Positions 43,790 through 52,573 of a DNA stretch of 64,000 bases are shown piece after piece. A model generated the notes under the pieces. It was not told where the DNA came from and did no database searches. It was given only the letters and a program-made list of their open reading frames with translations. A program made the translations under genes and the position numbers. Each line of letters begins with the position of its first letter. The stretch's first letter is position 1. Location of the stretch: the NCBI RefSeq assembly GCF_004331685.1, contig NZ_SJSM01000006.1, positions 124,001-188,000 of the forward strand, in the 5' to 3' direction. This DNA is from Pedobacter hiemivivus. Lineage in GTDB: Bacteria; Bacteroidota; Bacteroidia; Sphingobacteriales; Sphingobacteriaceae.

Positions 43790-45448
43790 TTATAATGAAA
43801 CTCCTCTTTTCCAAGGAATAAAATCGTCTTGATTTAATAACACTGCTTTAGGGATTTCCTCTCCACTTGCAGCTTTAATGCAGTATTCCAAAATCTCGGT
43901 CCCCATTTCTGCAATGGTTTTCTCACCACGGATAATGGCACCTGTATCAATGTCAATAATATCACTCATCCTTGTCGCCAGCGCCGTATTGGTCGCTACT
44001 TTTATAACCGGACAAACAGGATTTCCTGTTGGGGTACCCAATCCAGTTGTAAATAAAATTAAAGTAGCCCCGCTTGCTGCCTTTCCTGTAGTCGCCTCCA
44101 CATCATTTCCGGGTGTACAAACCAAACTAAGTCCAGGTTTAGTTACCGGCTCTGTATAATCCAACACATCTACTACTGGCGAATTACCCGCTTTTTTAGC
44201 CGCTCCAGTACTTTTTATCGCATCAGTAATTAAACCATCCTTAATATTACCTGGCGAAGGGTTCATGTGAAATCCTGAGCCCACAGCATGAGCCTGTGCA
44301 TCATATTCCTGCATTAACCTAATAAATTTCTCCGCAGTTGGTTCATTTACACACCTGTCTATTAAATTCTGCTCGGCCCCACAAAGTTCAGGGAACTCTG
44401 CAAGTAAAACTTTTGCACCTAAAGCTACTAATAAATCAGACGTATATCCAACTGCCGGATTAGCAGATATTCCACTAAAGCCATCACTTCCACCACATTT
44501 AACTCCTACACATAACTTACTTAAGGGTGCAGGTTTCCTTTCTACCTTATTGATCTCTTCTAAGCCTACAAATGTTTTTAGAATGGCATCTTTAATTAGC
44601 TGCTCTTCGCTCTGACTTTGCTGTTGTTCAAATATGATGACAGGTTTATCGAATGAAGGATTTCTCTTTTTAACGTCGTCCAGTAAATTCTGTGTTTGTA
44701 AATGCTGACAACCCAAACTTAATATGGTGATACCGGCAACATTTGGATGATCGGCATAAGCAGCCAACAATTGGCTAAGCAATGCAGAATCTTGTCTTGT
44801 ACCACCACAGCCACCCTGATGATTTAAAAACTTAATGCCATCAACTTGCTTAAATACGCGCTTTTTAAGAGGCTCCGCAGGGGCAAGCTCATCAATTTTA
44901 AATGAGGTAATATCCTCTCCATTTTGGTAGGCCTCCAACAATTGCTCTGTAAACTGTTTGTATTTATCCGTTACAGTATAGCCCAAGGTATTGTATAAGG
45001 CTTCTTTTATGACATCCAGGTTTCTGTTTTCGCAGAATACAGTGGGTACAAACAGCCAATAATTTGCAGTCCCGACCCTACCATCAGCACGATGGTAACC
45101 ATTAAAAGTTCTGTCCTTAAATTTGGTTACATCTGGCACCTGCCATTCATAATTAACTTTCCGATAAGCATAATCCTGCGAAGCATGATGTACATTATCG
45201 GTAGTCATCAATCCACCTTGCGGGATAAAAGCCGTCGCCTTTCCAACAAGCACGCCATACATTAAAACCTCTCCTCCAACGGAAAGATCCTCAATAAAGA
45301 ATTTATGTTTAGCCCGTACATCATCTTTTAAGGTAATCTCCTTACCCTTCCACGCTACGATTTGACCTTTCGGCAAATCTTGCAAAGCCACCAACACATT
45401 GTCATCGGGGTGGATTTGCAGAAAACTTTTCACTGTATTTACTGACAT
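43790..45448 (-). CDS. UxaA-family dehydratase, probable L-fuconate dehydratase
   Basis: The 552-residue protein has an N-terminal SAF domain (about 1-95: IHPDDNVLVALQDLPKGQIV) and the large UxaA core with cysteine motifs LNHQGGCGGTRQDSALL, ILSLGCQHLQTQN and VGVKCGGSDGFSGISANPA. The family (altronate and galactarate dehydratases) removes water from sugar acids with an Fe ion. Here it would turn L-fuconate into 2-keto-3-deoxy-L-fuconate, a step done by enolase-type enzymes in Xanthomonas. No enolase-type gene is in the operon. Its ATG abuts the mutarotase stop by one shared base. Confidence 0.88.
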   Translation of the reverse strand: MSVNTVKSFLQIHPDDNVLVALQDLPKGQIVAWKGKEITLKDDVRAKHKFFIEDLSVGGEVLMYGVLVGKATAFIPQGGLMTTDNVHHASQDYAYRKVNYEWQVPDVTKFKDRTFNGYHRADGRVGTANYWLFVPTVFCENRNLDVIKEALYNTLGYTVTDKYKQFTEQLLEAYQNGEDITSFKIDELAPAEPLKKRVFKQVDGIKFLNHQGGCGGTRQDSALLSQLLAAYADHPNVAGITILSLGCQHLQTQNLLDDVKKRNPSFDKPVIIFEQQQSQSEEQLIKDAILKTFVGLEEINKVERKPAPLSKLCVGVKCGGSDGFSGISANPAVGYTSDLLVALGAKVLLAEFPELCGAEQNLIDRCVNEPTAEKFIRLMQEYDAQAHAVGSGFHMNPSPGNIKDGLITDAIKSTGAAKKAGNSPVVDVLDYTEPVTKPGLSLVCTPGNDVEATTGKAASGATLILFTTGLGTPTGNPVCPVIKVATNTALATRMSDIIDIDTGAIIRGEKTIAEMGTEILEYCIKAASGEEIPKAVLLNQDDFIPWKRGVSL

Positions 45449-45783
45449 TAGGCTTTTAACTCAAATATTTTATCCATCATTATCCATTTCTCTCCAGGCT
45501 TAGCTCCAGGTACTGCTTGCTGATATTTCCACATTAAGGTTTCCCATTCCTGTACTTTATCATTACCTGCATCCATTGCCGACTTACGATCAAAGCTAAA
45601 CTCATCATTTACCTCCATAATCATAAACAAGCGATTGCCCGTTCTATAAATCTCCAGATTTTCAATCCCGGCACTGGTTATACTTTCTATAATCTCCGGC
45701 CACACTTTACGATGCATCTCCTCATACTCAGCAATCAATTTATCGTTGGGTATCAAGTCCAGCGTTAGGTAGTATCTCTTCAT
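45448..45783 (-). CDS. RhaM-family sugar mutarotase
   Basis: The 111-residue protein belongs to the L-rhamnose mutarotase family: YEEMHRKVWPEI with the catalytic His, then IENLEIYRTGNRLFMIMEV and a Trp-rich end (WETLMWKYQQ; EKWIMMDKIF). It interconverts sugar anomers. In this operon the substrate should be L-fucose, even though fucose mutarotases are more often of the FucU family. The start lies 44 bp inside the permease gene. Confidence 0.88.
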   Translation of the reverse strand: MKRYYLTLDLIPNDKLIAEYEEMHRKVWPEIIESITSAGIENLEIYRTGNRLFMIMEVNDEFSFDRKSAMDAGNDKVQEWETLMWKYQQAVPGAKPGEKWIMMDKIFELKA

Positions 45784-47002
45784 TATTGTTTAAATTATAT
45801 TTTATGGACTTTTTAACTTTATATCCTTGTAAGCCATATAGAAAAACAACTACAAAGCAAATCAGCGGTACAACATATGATATAGGTGTGGAATAATGAT
45901 CCGCAACACTTCCCATCACATAAGGCACCAGTGCCCCCCCTACGATAGACATAATAATGAAAGATGAGGCCTTTTTTGTATGCTGCCCCAAATCTTTGAT
46001 ACTTAACGCAAAAATTGTAGGGAACATGATAGACATAAAAAAGAACAGCGCCATAAGGGCATAGATAGAGATCCAACCATCATTAAGCATCACTACTCCG
46101 CACAACAGCACATTTATCACAGCATACAGCGCCAACAATTTATTGGGTTCAAAAACACGCATCAAGGCTGTACCAACAAAACGCCCCGCGGTAAATAAAA
46201 TCAGTCCTCCGGAAAGTAATTTTGCCGCGGTAGCGTTATCTAACTTTACACCACTTTCAGTGCAGTAGTTGATAAATAAAGTTGCTATCCCAACCTGGGC
46301 CGCCACATAAAAGAATTGTGCAACAATTCCCAATACAAAATTACTATGGCTAAATAAAGGTCTTTTATTTAATTCCGAAGAACTAACAATCTCGCTCTCT
46401 TTAATTTCAGGCAATTTGATCTTCAAAAATACGCCTACAACAAGCAAGACCAATATGCCTATAATTACATAAATCAGCTTAACCGAGTCCAGGTTACTAC
46501 CTCCTGAGCTGTTGCTTTCACCAAAAAATAGGTAGGAAGCAATGATTGGCCCAAGGAAAGATCCTACCCCATTAAAACATTGAGATAGATTTAACCTGGT
46601 AGCAGAAGTCTCCGGTGAACCAAGTACAGTTACGTACGGATTGGCGGCTGTTTCTAAACAAGCTAATCCTGACGCAAGTATAAACAAGGCAAGTAAAAAA
46701 GAATTGAAACTCGCCTGCTCTGCTGCCGGATAAAACAAAAATGCACCAACAGCGTATAAAAGGAGTCCCATAATAATCCCCTTTTTATAACCATACTTAT
46801 TCATGAACATTCCTGCCGGTAAGGCAACGAGAAAATAAGCGCCAAAATAGGCAGCTTGTAATAAAGTAGACCTAGTTTTTGTAATATCAAGTGCTTCCTG
46901 AAAGTGCTTATTCAGCACATCCAATAATCCATAAGCAAAGCCCCACATAAAGAATAGTGAGGTAATCATGATAAAAGGGAAAAGATATTTATTTTTCGTC
47001 AT
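45740..47002 (-). CDS. fucP: L-fucose:H+ symporter-type MFS permease
   Basis: The 420-residue protein has 12 predicted membrane helices and the FucP family features: LFFMWGFAYGLLDVLNKHFQ in helix 1, AAYFGAYFLVALPAGMFMNK, LACLETAANPYVTVLG and LNLSQCFNGVGSFLGPIIA. FucP brings L-fucose in with protons. It is the first gene of the fucose operon, so the main promoter should lie in the 47003-47092 interval. The last 44 bp overlap the mutarotase gene. Confidence 0.92.
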   Translation of the reverse strand: MTKNKYLFPFIMITSLFFMWGFAYGLLDVLNKHFQEALDITKTRSTLLQAAYFGAYFLVALPAGMFMNKYGYKKGIIMGLLLYAVGAFLFYPAAEQASFNSFLLALFILASGLACLETAANPYVTVLGSPETSATRLNLSQCFNGVGSFLGPIIASYLFFGESNSSGGSNLDSVKLIYVIIGILVLLVVGVFLKIKLPEIKESEIVSSSELNKRPLFSHSNFVLGIVAQFFYVAAQVGIATLFINYCTESGVKLDNATAAKLLSGGLILFTAGRFVGTALMRVFEPNKLLALYAVINVLLCGVVMLNDGWISIYALMALFFFMSIMFPTIFALSIKDLGQHTKKASSFIIMSIVGGALVPYVMGSVADHYSTPISYVVPLICFVVVFLYGLQGYKVKKSIKYNLNNNEEILPNAGLDTQR

Positions 47003-47055
47003 CGGGTTTAATTATTTGGTTATTCAAAGGACGCGAATTCTGAGAGTAATTATTT

Positions 47056-47070
47056 TATGATATTATCATA
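47056..47070. promoter_or_regulatory. 15-bp perfect palindrome upstream of fucP
   Basis: TATGATATTATCATA is symmetrical around its centre and lies 54 bp before the fucP start. Its place and symmetry suit an operator for a repressor of the fucose operon. The low complexity of the sequence (only A, T and two G/C) makes chance possible. Confidence 0.35.
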
Positions 47071-47092
47071 TCATTAAACGATTTTAGCATAT

Positions 47093-47173
47093 AAAGTGAC
47101 CATTCTCCTCTAAGGCTGGAATCTTTGCCTGAAAAAGGCAAAGTTCCTAGGCCTTTTCGGAGAAGGTAACTTT
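47093..47173. ncRNA. Large structured repeat element (E1)
   Basis: AAAGTGACC and GGTAACTTT close the element; inside, TTCTCC pairs with GGAGAA, AAGGC with GCCTT, GGAA with TTCC, and CTTTGCC with GGCAAAG. It matches the reverse complement of E2 (47349-47430) nearly end to end, and most differences keep the base pairs. A single T faces TAG between the middle stems. Confidence 0.65.
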
Positions 47174-47219
47174 ATTCCTCACAAGATTCAAAAAGGAAAA
47201 AACCGCACAAAGTGTAAAA

Positions 47220-47246
47220 CAAAAAAGCCTCGGTTACCCGAAGCTT
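47220..47246 (-). terminator. Rho-independent terminator downstream of rfbA
   Basis: On the minus strand AAGCTTCGG pairs with CCGAGGCTT around a GTAA loop and is followed by TTTTT. It lies about 190 bp after the rfbA stop and before the fucose operon promoter, so it separates the two units. Confidence 0.75.
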
Positions 47247-47280
47247 AAATCTTATACTGCAATACAAAAACATTTATCTA

Positions 47281-47352
47281 TGCATCATGCTTAAGAGTAA
47301 ACAACCATTTCGTTTGTAAACTCCCTTTTGTGCATCATGTTTAAAAGTAAAA
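47281..47352. repeat. Pair of 22-bp direct repeats
   Basis: TGCATCATGCTTAAGAGTAA at 47281 is repeated as TGCATCATGTTTAAAAGTAA at 47331, 50 bp apart. The second copy runs into element E2. Purpose unknown. Confidence 0.5.
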
Positions 47353-47430
47353 TTACCTTCTCTGAAACGGCCTCAGCGTTCTTCGCTCCTTCAGCGAAGT
47401 AATGCAGCCGTAGAAGAGAACGGTCATTTT
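47349..47430. ncRNA. Large structured repeat element (E2)
   Basis: AAAATTACC and GGTCATTTT close the element; inside, TTCTCT pairs with AGAGAA, ACGGC with GCCGT, and CTTCGCT with AGCGAAG. It is an inverted, diverged copy of E1 and shares its core with E3. It begins 2 bp after the rfbA stop codon on the minus strand, so it may be transcribed with rfbA. Confidence 0.65.
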
Positions 47431-47431
47431 A

Positions 47432-48292
47432 CTATTTAATAATTTTGAGCAAATACTCCCCATAACCACTTTTCACCAATGGCTCAGCAATCACTCCTAA
47501 CTGTTCTTTATCAATGAATCCCATACGGTAAGCAACCTCTTCAATGCAACCAATTTTCAATCCCTGACGTTCTTCTATGACCTGCACAAACTGACCAGCT
47601 TGCATTAAAGAAGCAAAAGTTCCGGTATCTAACCAGGCTGTGCCTCTGCTCAATACCCCAACTTTTAATTTCCCTTGCTCCAGATAAACTTTATTTACAT
47701 CCGTAATTTCATATTCGCCCCTTGGAGAAGGCTTAATATTTTTAGCAATTTCTACAACGCTATTGTCGTAAAAATACAATCCAGGAACGGCATAATCAGA
47801 CTTTGGCTGAGCGGGTTTCTCTTCGATAGAGATCGCCACATTCTCCTCATTAAATTCTACGACTCCATAACGCTCCGGATCAGAAACCCGGTAAGCAAAT
47901 ACAACCCCACCTTCAGGGTCTGCGCTGGATTGCAAAAGTTTTGACATTCCATCACCGTAGAAAATGTTATCACCCAATACCAATGCGACTTTATCCGTGC
48001 CAATAAAATCAGCACCGATCACAAATGCCTGAGCTAGACCATTAGGCTGCTCTTGCACAGCATAAGAAAACTTACAGCCCAGCTTCGAACCATCTCCCAA
48101 TAGCTTCTCGAAGTTTGGCAAATCATGAGGTGTAGAAATGATCAGCACTTCGTTGATGCCGGCTAACATCAGGATAGATAATGGATAATAGATCATTGGC
48201 TTATCATAAACAGGCATCATTTGCTTGCTCATAACCAAGGTTAAAGGATGTAGTCTTGTACCACTTCCTCCGGCTAGAATTATTCCTTTCAA
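47432..48292 (-). CDS. rfbA: Glucose-1-phosphate thymidylyltransferase
   Basis: The 286-residue enzyme makes dTDP-glucose from glucose 1-phosphate and dTTP, the first step to dTDP-rhamnose for surface polysaccharides. It has the nucleotidyltransferase start [31 protein letters not shown] in two parts, [10 protein letters not shown] with the metal-binding Asp, VSIEEKP-like [20 protein letters not shown] and [11 protein letters not shown]. Length is normal for short RmlA. No other rml gene is nearby in the window. Confidence 0.95.
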   Translation of the reverse strand: MKGIILAGGSGTRLHPLTLVMSKQMMPVYDKPMIYYPLSILMLAGINEVLIISTPHDLPNFEKLLGDGSKLGCKFSYAVQEQPNGLAQAFVIGADFIGTDKVALVLGDNIFYGDGMSKLLQSSADPEGGVVFAYRVSDPERYGVVEFNEENVAISIEEKPAQPKSDYAVPGLYFYDNSVVEIAKNIKPSPRGEYEITDVNKVYLEQGKLKVGVLSRGTAWLDTGTFASLMQAGQFVQVIEERQGLKIGCIEEVAYRMGFIDKEQLGVIAEPLVKSGYGEYLLKIIK

Positions 48293-48355
48293 GTTATATT
48301 ATATTTGAGGTTAATATTTAAGATTGATTTTTAATTTGATTAGCTCAGGCATTAC

Positions 48356-48919
48356 TTATCTCGAAGATACACTATTTTCAAGTTCAGCATACCATTCAGC
48401 ACCATATTTTCTAATCAGTGGTCCTTTTAAAAACTGATATACAGGAACTTTCAGCTCTCTTCCGAATGAACAAGCATCATGGCAAATGTGCCATCTGTCA
48501 TAATTCAACACTTCAAATTCAGGGTATTGGGTAATCCTGATTGGATACAAATGGCAAGAGATTGGCTTTTGCCAGTCTACCAGGCCTTGCTCATACCCTT
48601 TCTCTATCCCACATTTAGTGATTCCATTTTCAAATGTGACATACGCACATTCTTTATTCCCATCCACACAGGGCGTAGTCAGGTCGCCATCAGCATCTAC
48701 CACAGATGTGCCTTGCGCCTCAATAGCGGCAATTCCTTTAGCTTCAAGCAGGTGCTTGATCTTTGGATAAATATCTTTGAGAATAGCGGTTTCAGCTACA
48801 TCAAGCGGCGCACCCGCATCTCCTTCCACACAACAAATGCCCTTGCACTTGTTCAGGTTACATACAAAACTTTCCGTAATGACGTCCTCATGAACCAGCG
48901 TATTCTGTACTTCTATCAT
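48356..48919 (-). CDS. DUF3109 family protein
   Basis: The 187-residue protein has the DUF3109 cysteine pattern: FVCNLNKCKGICCVEGDAGA near the start, then CVDGNKECAYV, CGIEKGYEQG, and CHLYPIRI with CHDACSFG. The spaced cysteines resemble YkgJ-type metal-binding proteins and may hold a metal or Fe-S cluster. Function is not established. It starts 4 bp after the DUF3108 gene, so the two are co-transcribed. Confidence 0.85.
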   Translation of the reverse strand: MIEVQNTLVHEDVITESFVCNLNKCKGICCVEGDAGAPLDVAETAILKDIYPKIKHLLEAKGIAAIEAQGTSVVDADGDLTTPCVDGNKECAYVTFENGITKCGIEKGYEQGLVDWQKPISCHLYPIRITQYPEFEVLNYDRWHICHDACSFGRELKVPVYQFLKGPLIRKYGAEWYAELENSVSSR

Positions 48920-48923
48920 TTTC

Positions 48924-49700
48924 TTATTGTACTATGGCCAATGGATATTTCAATCTATCTGCCGATTTAATCTCCATGGTTACAGATCCAACTATAATCT
49001 CCACCTGAGCCTTCACAGGCACCCTGTTTCCATCATCTGTTATCCAAAGGTATAATTTACTATCTTTTCTAAAAACTCGCCCAGGCTTTATAGAAGGGCT
49101 AAATTTTAAACACTTTATTTTACCAAGTTTAGTTTTAACCACTTCCCTGCCTACAAATTGAATTTCGAGCTGACTAATTTCATCACCCAGGAAATAATTC
49201 AACTTCACAAAATCGCCCGACTTCATTTTCGAGATGTCCAGGCTCCGGGCAAAATAATAGGCCGACACCAAATCAAAAGTCTGTGTGTTGGGCGTTTTAA
49301 ATGTACCCTGTGTAGCCACAACTTTCTTTTCTTCCTGTTGAAACCTTGCCTTATCCTGTCTACGGTATCCACCCTCGCGTATATTCTCCTGGTAGAAATA
49401 AGGCTTTAAATTGTCCTTATCAATAAACGAATCGTAATGATCTCTTATTTTGTAAAAAATATCGAAGGTGCCTGAAGTCGCCCCATCAACTAATAATTTA
49501 TAAGTAGGCTTACCATCAAATTTCAGATCTGATTCCTGCACCCGAATTTGACCTTCGGCAGCAGTGATAAAACCATATTTCAATTTATACTTCAATACTT
49601 CTCCCGCCTGAAAAACGGGTTCCTTCACAAAAGGCAGCTCCTGGGCAAGGCCTTTAAAACTCAGAAATACGACAATTACAAACAATAGGGATCTTCTCAT
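48924..49700 (-). CDS. Exported DUF3108 domain protein
   Basis: I chose the ATG at 49700 (MRRSLLFVIVVFLSFKGLAQ), which gives a clean signal peptide and 258 residues; the frame also opens at a TTG further upstream inside the DUF2480 gene. The mature part has the DUF3108 beta-rich pattern: FQAGEVLKYKLKYGFITAAE and DLVSAYYFARSLDISKMKSG. The family is periplasmic or outer-membrane associated with unknown role. It follows the DUF2480 gene by 28 bp. Confidence 0.83.
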   Translation of the reverse strand: MRRSLLFVIVVFLSFKGLAQELPFVKEPVFQAGEVLKYKLKYGFITAAEGQIRVQESDLKFDGKPTYKLLVDGATSGTFDIFYKIRDHYDSFIDKDNLKPYFYQENIREGGYRRQDKARFQQEEKKVVATQGTFKTPNTQTFDLVSAYYFARSLDISKMKSGDFVKLNYFLGDEISQLEIQFVGREVVKTKLGKIKCLKFSPSIKPGRVFRKDSKLYLWITDDGNRVPVKAQVEIIVGSVTMEIKSADRLKYPLAIVQ

Positions 49701-49728
49701 AGCTGGGTTAAAACAAAAAGCAAACCAA

Positions 49729-50244
49729 TTAATCTTTGCGCTTGTAAATCGGCACGGTAGAACATGGCTCACCGTACATAATACTTTTCGCAACCGGGGT
49801 CAACAAATTGGTGATTTCTACGTAAGCAGCAACTGTAACGTCTATATCTGCACAACCCTTAATTACAACGCGTTCTCCTGCAAAGTCATCTAAATTTATT
49901 TTAGCCAATGCTTTGGTAAATAAGACCGCCTCCAATGTCTCCAAACTTCCGAATGAGACTTCATTGGCATAAGGTTTCATTTTAGTAGCCAACAACATAT
50001 AAGCCCAGGTTGGCACAATTGCATCTGCACTACAAATGATTGCTACATTTTTACCGGTATAGGCAGACCAGTCATTCTCTTTTATAAATGCTCTAAAATC
50101 CTTTTCTCTTAACATCAGGCCATGAAAAAGGTTCTCCTTTATGTCGTAGACAACACGTTCACCATGATTAAAATAATCTTCAAGGTTAAGTGTAATCAAA
50201 CCACTTGCTGCCACTTTATTAACGAAATTTTCCTGAATATCCAT
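49729..50244 (-). CDS. DUF2480 family protein
   Basis: The 171-residue cytoplasmic protein matches DUF2480: GLITLNLEDYFNHGERVVYD, MLREKDFRAFIKENDWSAYT, KGCADIDVTVAAYVEITNLL, and a final MYGEPCSTVPIYKRKD. The family is found almost only in Bacteroidota and has no known role. It heads a short operon with the DUF3108 and DUF3109 genes and is separated from the foldase gene upstream by a terminator. Confidence 0.85.
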   Translation of the reverse strand: MDIQENFVNKVAASGLITLNLEDYFNHGERVVYDIKENLFHGLMLREKDFRAFIKENDWSAYTGKNVAIICSADAIVPTWAYMLLATKMKPYANEVSFGSLETLEAVLFTKALAKINLDDFAGERVVIKGCADIDVTVAAYVEITNLLTPVAKSIMYGEPCSTVPIYKRKD

Positions 50245-50352
50245 GTTCTCAATATTATTAACCAGATCAAAACTGGCTTCAAAGCTAGTTAAATGAGATT
50301 CCTGATACCGGCCTTCACCGGCATAACGAACTCAAGATGACATATAACGCAC

Positions 50353-50383
50353 AAAAAAGCCGGAAGCTATTAGGCTTCCGGCT
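50353..50383 (-). terminator. Rho-independent terminator after the foldase gene
   Basis: AGCCGGAAGC (50358-50367) pairs with GCTTCCGGCT (50374-50383); on the minus strand the stem is followed by TTTTTT. It closes the transcription unit that ends with the gene at 50405. Confidence 0.85.
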
Positions 50384-50404
50384 ACAAAATTACGTAAAAT
50401 AAGA

Positions 50405-52501
50405 TTAATAGAATTTCACCCTATTGTCTTTTATCTTGCTTTTATCTTGTAATGCCTGGAATGCCGCACCTAAAGAGCGCTGAGCATTAGCAGCCATCAT
50501 CGTTTCTTTTTGCTTGTAAGTGTTAGCCAATGCAGCTGGATTGCTAAATCCGTCTACTGCAAACACATATACGCCCATGTTACCATCAACTGGTTTTGAA
50601 ACTTTTCCTGGCTGAGAACCGAATACAGATCCAACCAATTTATTTTCTTGAGATGCACCCGGAATAATTGGGTTAGCAAATACAATGTTCTCTACAGGAT
50701 TAAGTTGCTTACCTAATTTTTGAGCTACCTGCTCAATTTTAGCTGCACCTTCTAAAGCTTTATTTGCTTTTTCTATAAGCATTTTAGCTTTAACTGCATT
50801 GCGAACCATTGGCTCAATTTCTTTTTTAACTGCTTCTAACGAAAGTTGACCTTTTGGCTTCACATCGGTTACATGAGCTACTACATAAGCATTGTCCATT
50901 TGATAAACCTCTTTCAAGATATCACCTTTCTCTGCTGCATAAGCATCACGGATCAATTGACGTGGGTTATCTAAACCTGGAGCAAAACCTTGAGTTGGAG
51001 TCACTTTATCTGCTACACCTACTGTATAACCACCTTTTTGCGCTAGTGCAGCAAAATTATCACCTTTAACTTCGTTTAGGAAGCTGTTTGCTTTTTTATA
51101 AGCTGCATCTCTTGTTTTATTACTAGAAACTAGTCCTTTCTCTATGTAAGCAAGCTTAGCTACTTTTGAAGAACCAATTTGTTTCTCGATTTTAATTAAG
51201 TGTACACCAAATTGAGAAGTCACCACTTTAAGATCACCCGGCTTGCCATTGAATGCTGCATTCTCAAATACAGGCACCATTTGACCACGGCTAAATGTAC
51301 CTAAGTCGCCACCTTTATCTTTAGAACCATCAACGCTGTACTGACGTGCAAGGCTAGCAAAATCACCACCATTTTGAACCAATGTTCTCAATGAATCAGC
51401 CAATTTTATCGCTTTATCATTACCACCCATTTTAGATGGGTCAATTAAGATATGGCTTGCTTTTACTGAATCTGGTGAGAAACGAGTATCAATAACCTTA
51501 ACTATTTTGTAAGAGTTACCTGAGAATTTAGGTCCATAAAAACTACCTGCAGGAAGGTTAAATACTACTGAATCAATAGCAGGATCCAATTTACCTTTAG
51601 ACATATAAGTATAAGGAACTTTCACATCAGAGTTAACTGCTGCAAATAAAGAGTCATTTCCAGCGATTTTGAAATCAGCAGCCAATTTATCCACCTGCGT
51701 TTTTACTGCTGCAGAATCAGATTTCGTTGGGTTTACACTGAAAGCCACATATTCGAATGAACGAGTTTCTGTAGGGTTTTCAAAACGTTTTTTGTTTTCG
51801 TTGTAATAATCTGAATAATCAGACTCTGTTGGCTTTACAGTTGCATCAGGAATTGATGCATAATCCAACAATGCATATTTAAAACTTGCCAGTTTATTAC
51901 GGTTCAGATATTCGTCATTTGCTTCCAAAGTGGTTACATAAATAGAATTGCTGATTAAGTTGGCATATTTTTTCTGTAATGCTTGTTTCTCGATCTCAAC
52001 TTGCAAAAGATCCCACTGTTGTTTTAACTGAGGGTTTTTACCTTGTTCTTTCAGTGAGTTTATAATTTCAGCACGATTTACTTCGCCAGTTTGAGGATTG
52101 CCGAAATACTGTACAATCAGTGGGCTTGGATTTTTTCCTTGAAGCAAGTCAAACAATTCATCACCTGATACAATTAAACCTAAACGAGCATATTCCTTAC
52201 CTAAAAGGACACTTGCTACTTCCCCTTGCCATACATTATCTACAGCCATAGCTTGCATTTGCGCATTGCCGGAACCCCCATATTGTTGTTTAAACTGAGC
52301 TAAACTCTGGTCTACTTTCGGACCAAATTGATCTATGCTAATTTCTTCACCATCAATTGATCCTACAACTTTCTGAGATTCGGCCCAAAAAGGCTTCCCT
52401 ACGTTAATTGCATCGCCAACTAAAAATGCAACAATTGCAAAACCGATGGCTCCTATCAAAATATAGCCAGCACGATTACGCAAAAATGTCATTAATCCCA
52501 T
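50405..52501 (-). CDS. PpiD/SurA-like membrane-anchored peptidyl-prolyl isomerase
   Basis: The 698-residue protein has one N-terminal membrane helix (about 12-32: AGYILIGAIGFAIVAFLVGD), a SurA-type chaperone region (40-230) and one clear parvulin domain (about 345-440: VKASHILIDPSKMGGNDKAI; DLGTFSRGQMVPVFENAAFN; FGVHLIKIEKQ). A second, weaker repeat may follow. PpiD-type foldases help outer-membrane proteins leave the inner membrane. It follows lptC by 72 bp in an envelope gene cluster. Confidence 0.9.
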   Translation of the reverse strand: MGLMTFLRNRAGYILIGAIGFAIVAFLVGDAINVGKPFWAESQKVVGSIDGEEISIDQFGPKVDQSLAQFKQQYGGSGNAQMQAMAVDNVWQGEVASVLLGKEYARLGLIVSGDELFDLLQGKNPSPLIVQYFGNPQTGEVNRAEIINSLKEQGKNPQLKQQWDLLQVEIEKQALQKKYANLISNSIYVTTLEANDEYLNRNKLASFKYALLDYASIPDATVKPTESDYSDYYNENKKRFENPTETRSFEYVAFSVNPTKSDSAAVKTQVDKLAADFKIAGNDSLFAAVNSDVKVPYTYMSKGKLDPAIDSVVFNLPAGSFYGPKFSGNSYKIVKVIDTRFSPDSVKASHILIDPSKMGGNDKAIKLADSLRTLVQNGGDFASLARQYSVDGSKDKGGDLGTFSRGQMVPVFENAAFNGKPGDLKVVTSQFGVHLIKIEKQIGSSKVAKLAYIEKGLVSSNKTRDAAYKKANSFLNEVKGDNFAALAQKGGYTVGVADKVTPTQGFAPGLDNPRQLIRDAYAAEKGDILKEVYQMDNAYVVAHVTDVKPKGQLSLEAVKKEIEPMVRNAVKAKMLIEKANKALEGAAKIEQVAQKLGKQLNPVENIVFANPIIPGASQENKLVGSVFGSQPGKVSKPVDGNMGVYVFAVDGFSNPAALANTYKQKETMMAANAQRSLGAAFQALQDKSKIKDNRVKFY

Positions 52502-52573
52502 AATATTCTTATTTATAATTCTTTTTTAAGAGCGCGCAAGATACAACTTTTGCGAAAAAAAGAAAACATTAAA

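Noticed and set aside
47281..47352. Start of a CRISPR array
   Set aside because: There are only two copies of a 22-bp repeat with several mismatches, no further spacers, and no cas genes in the window.
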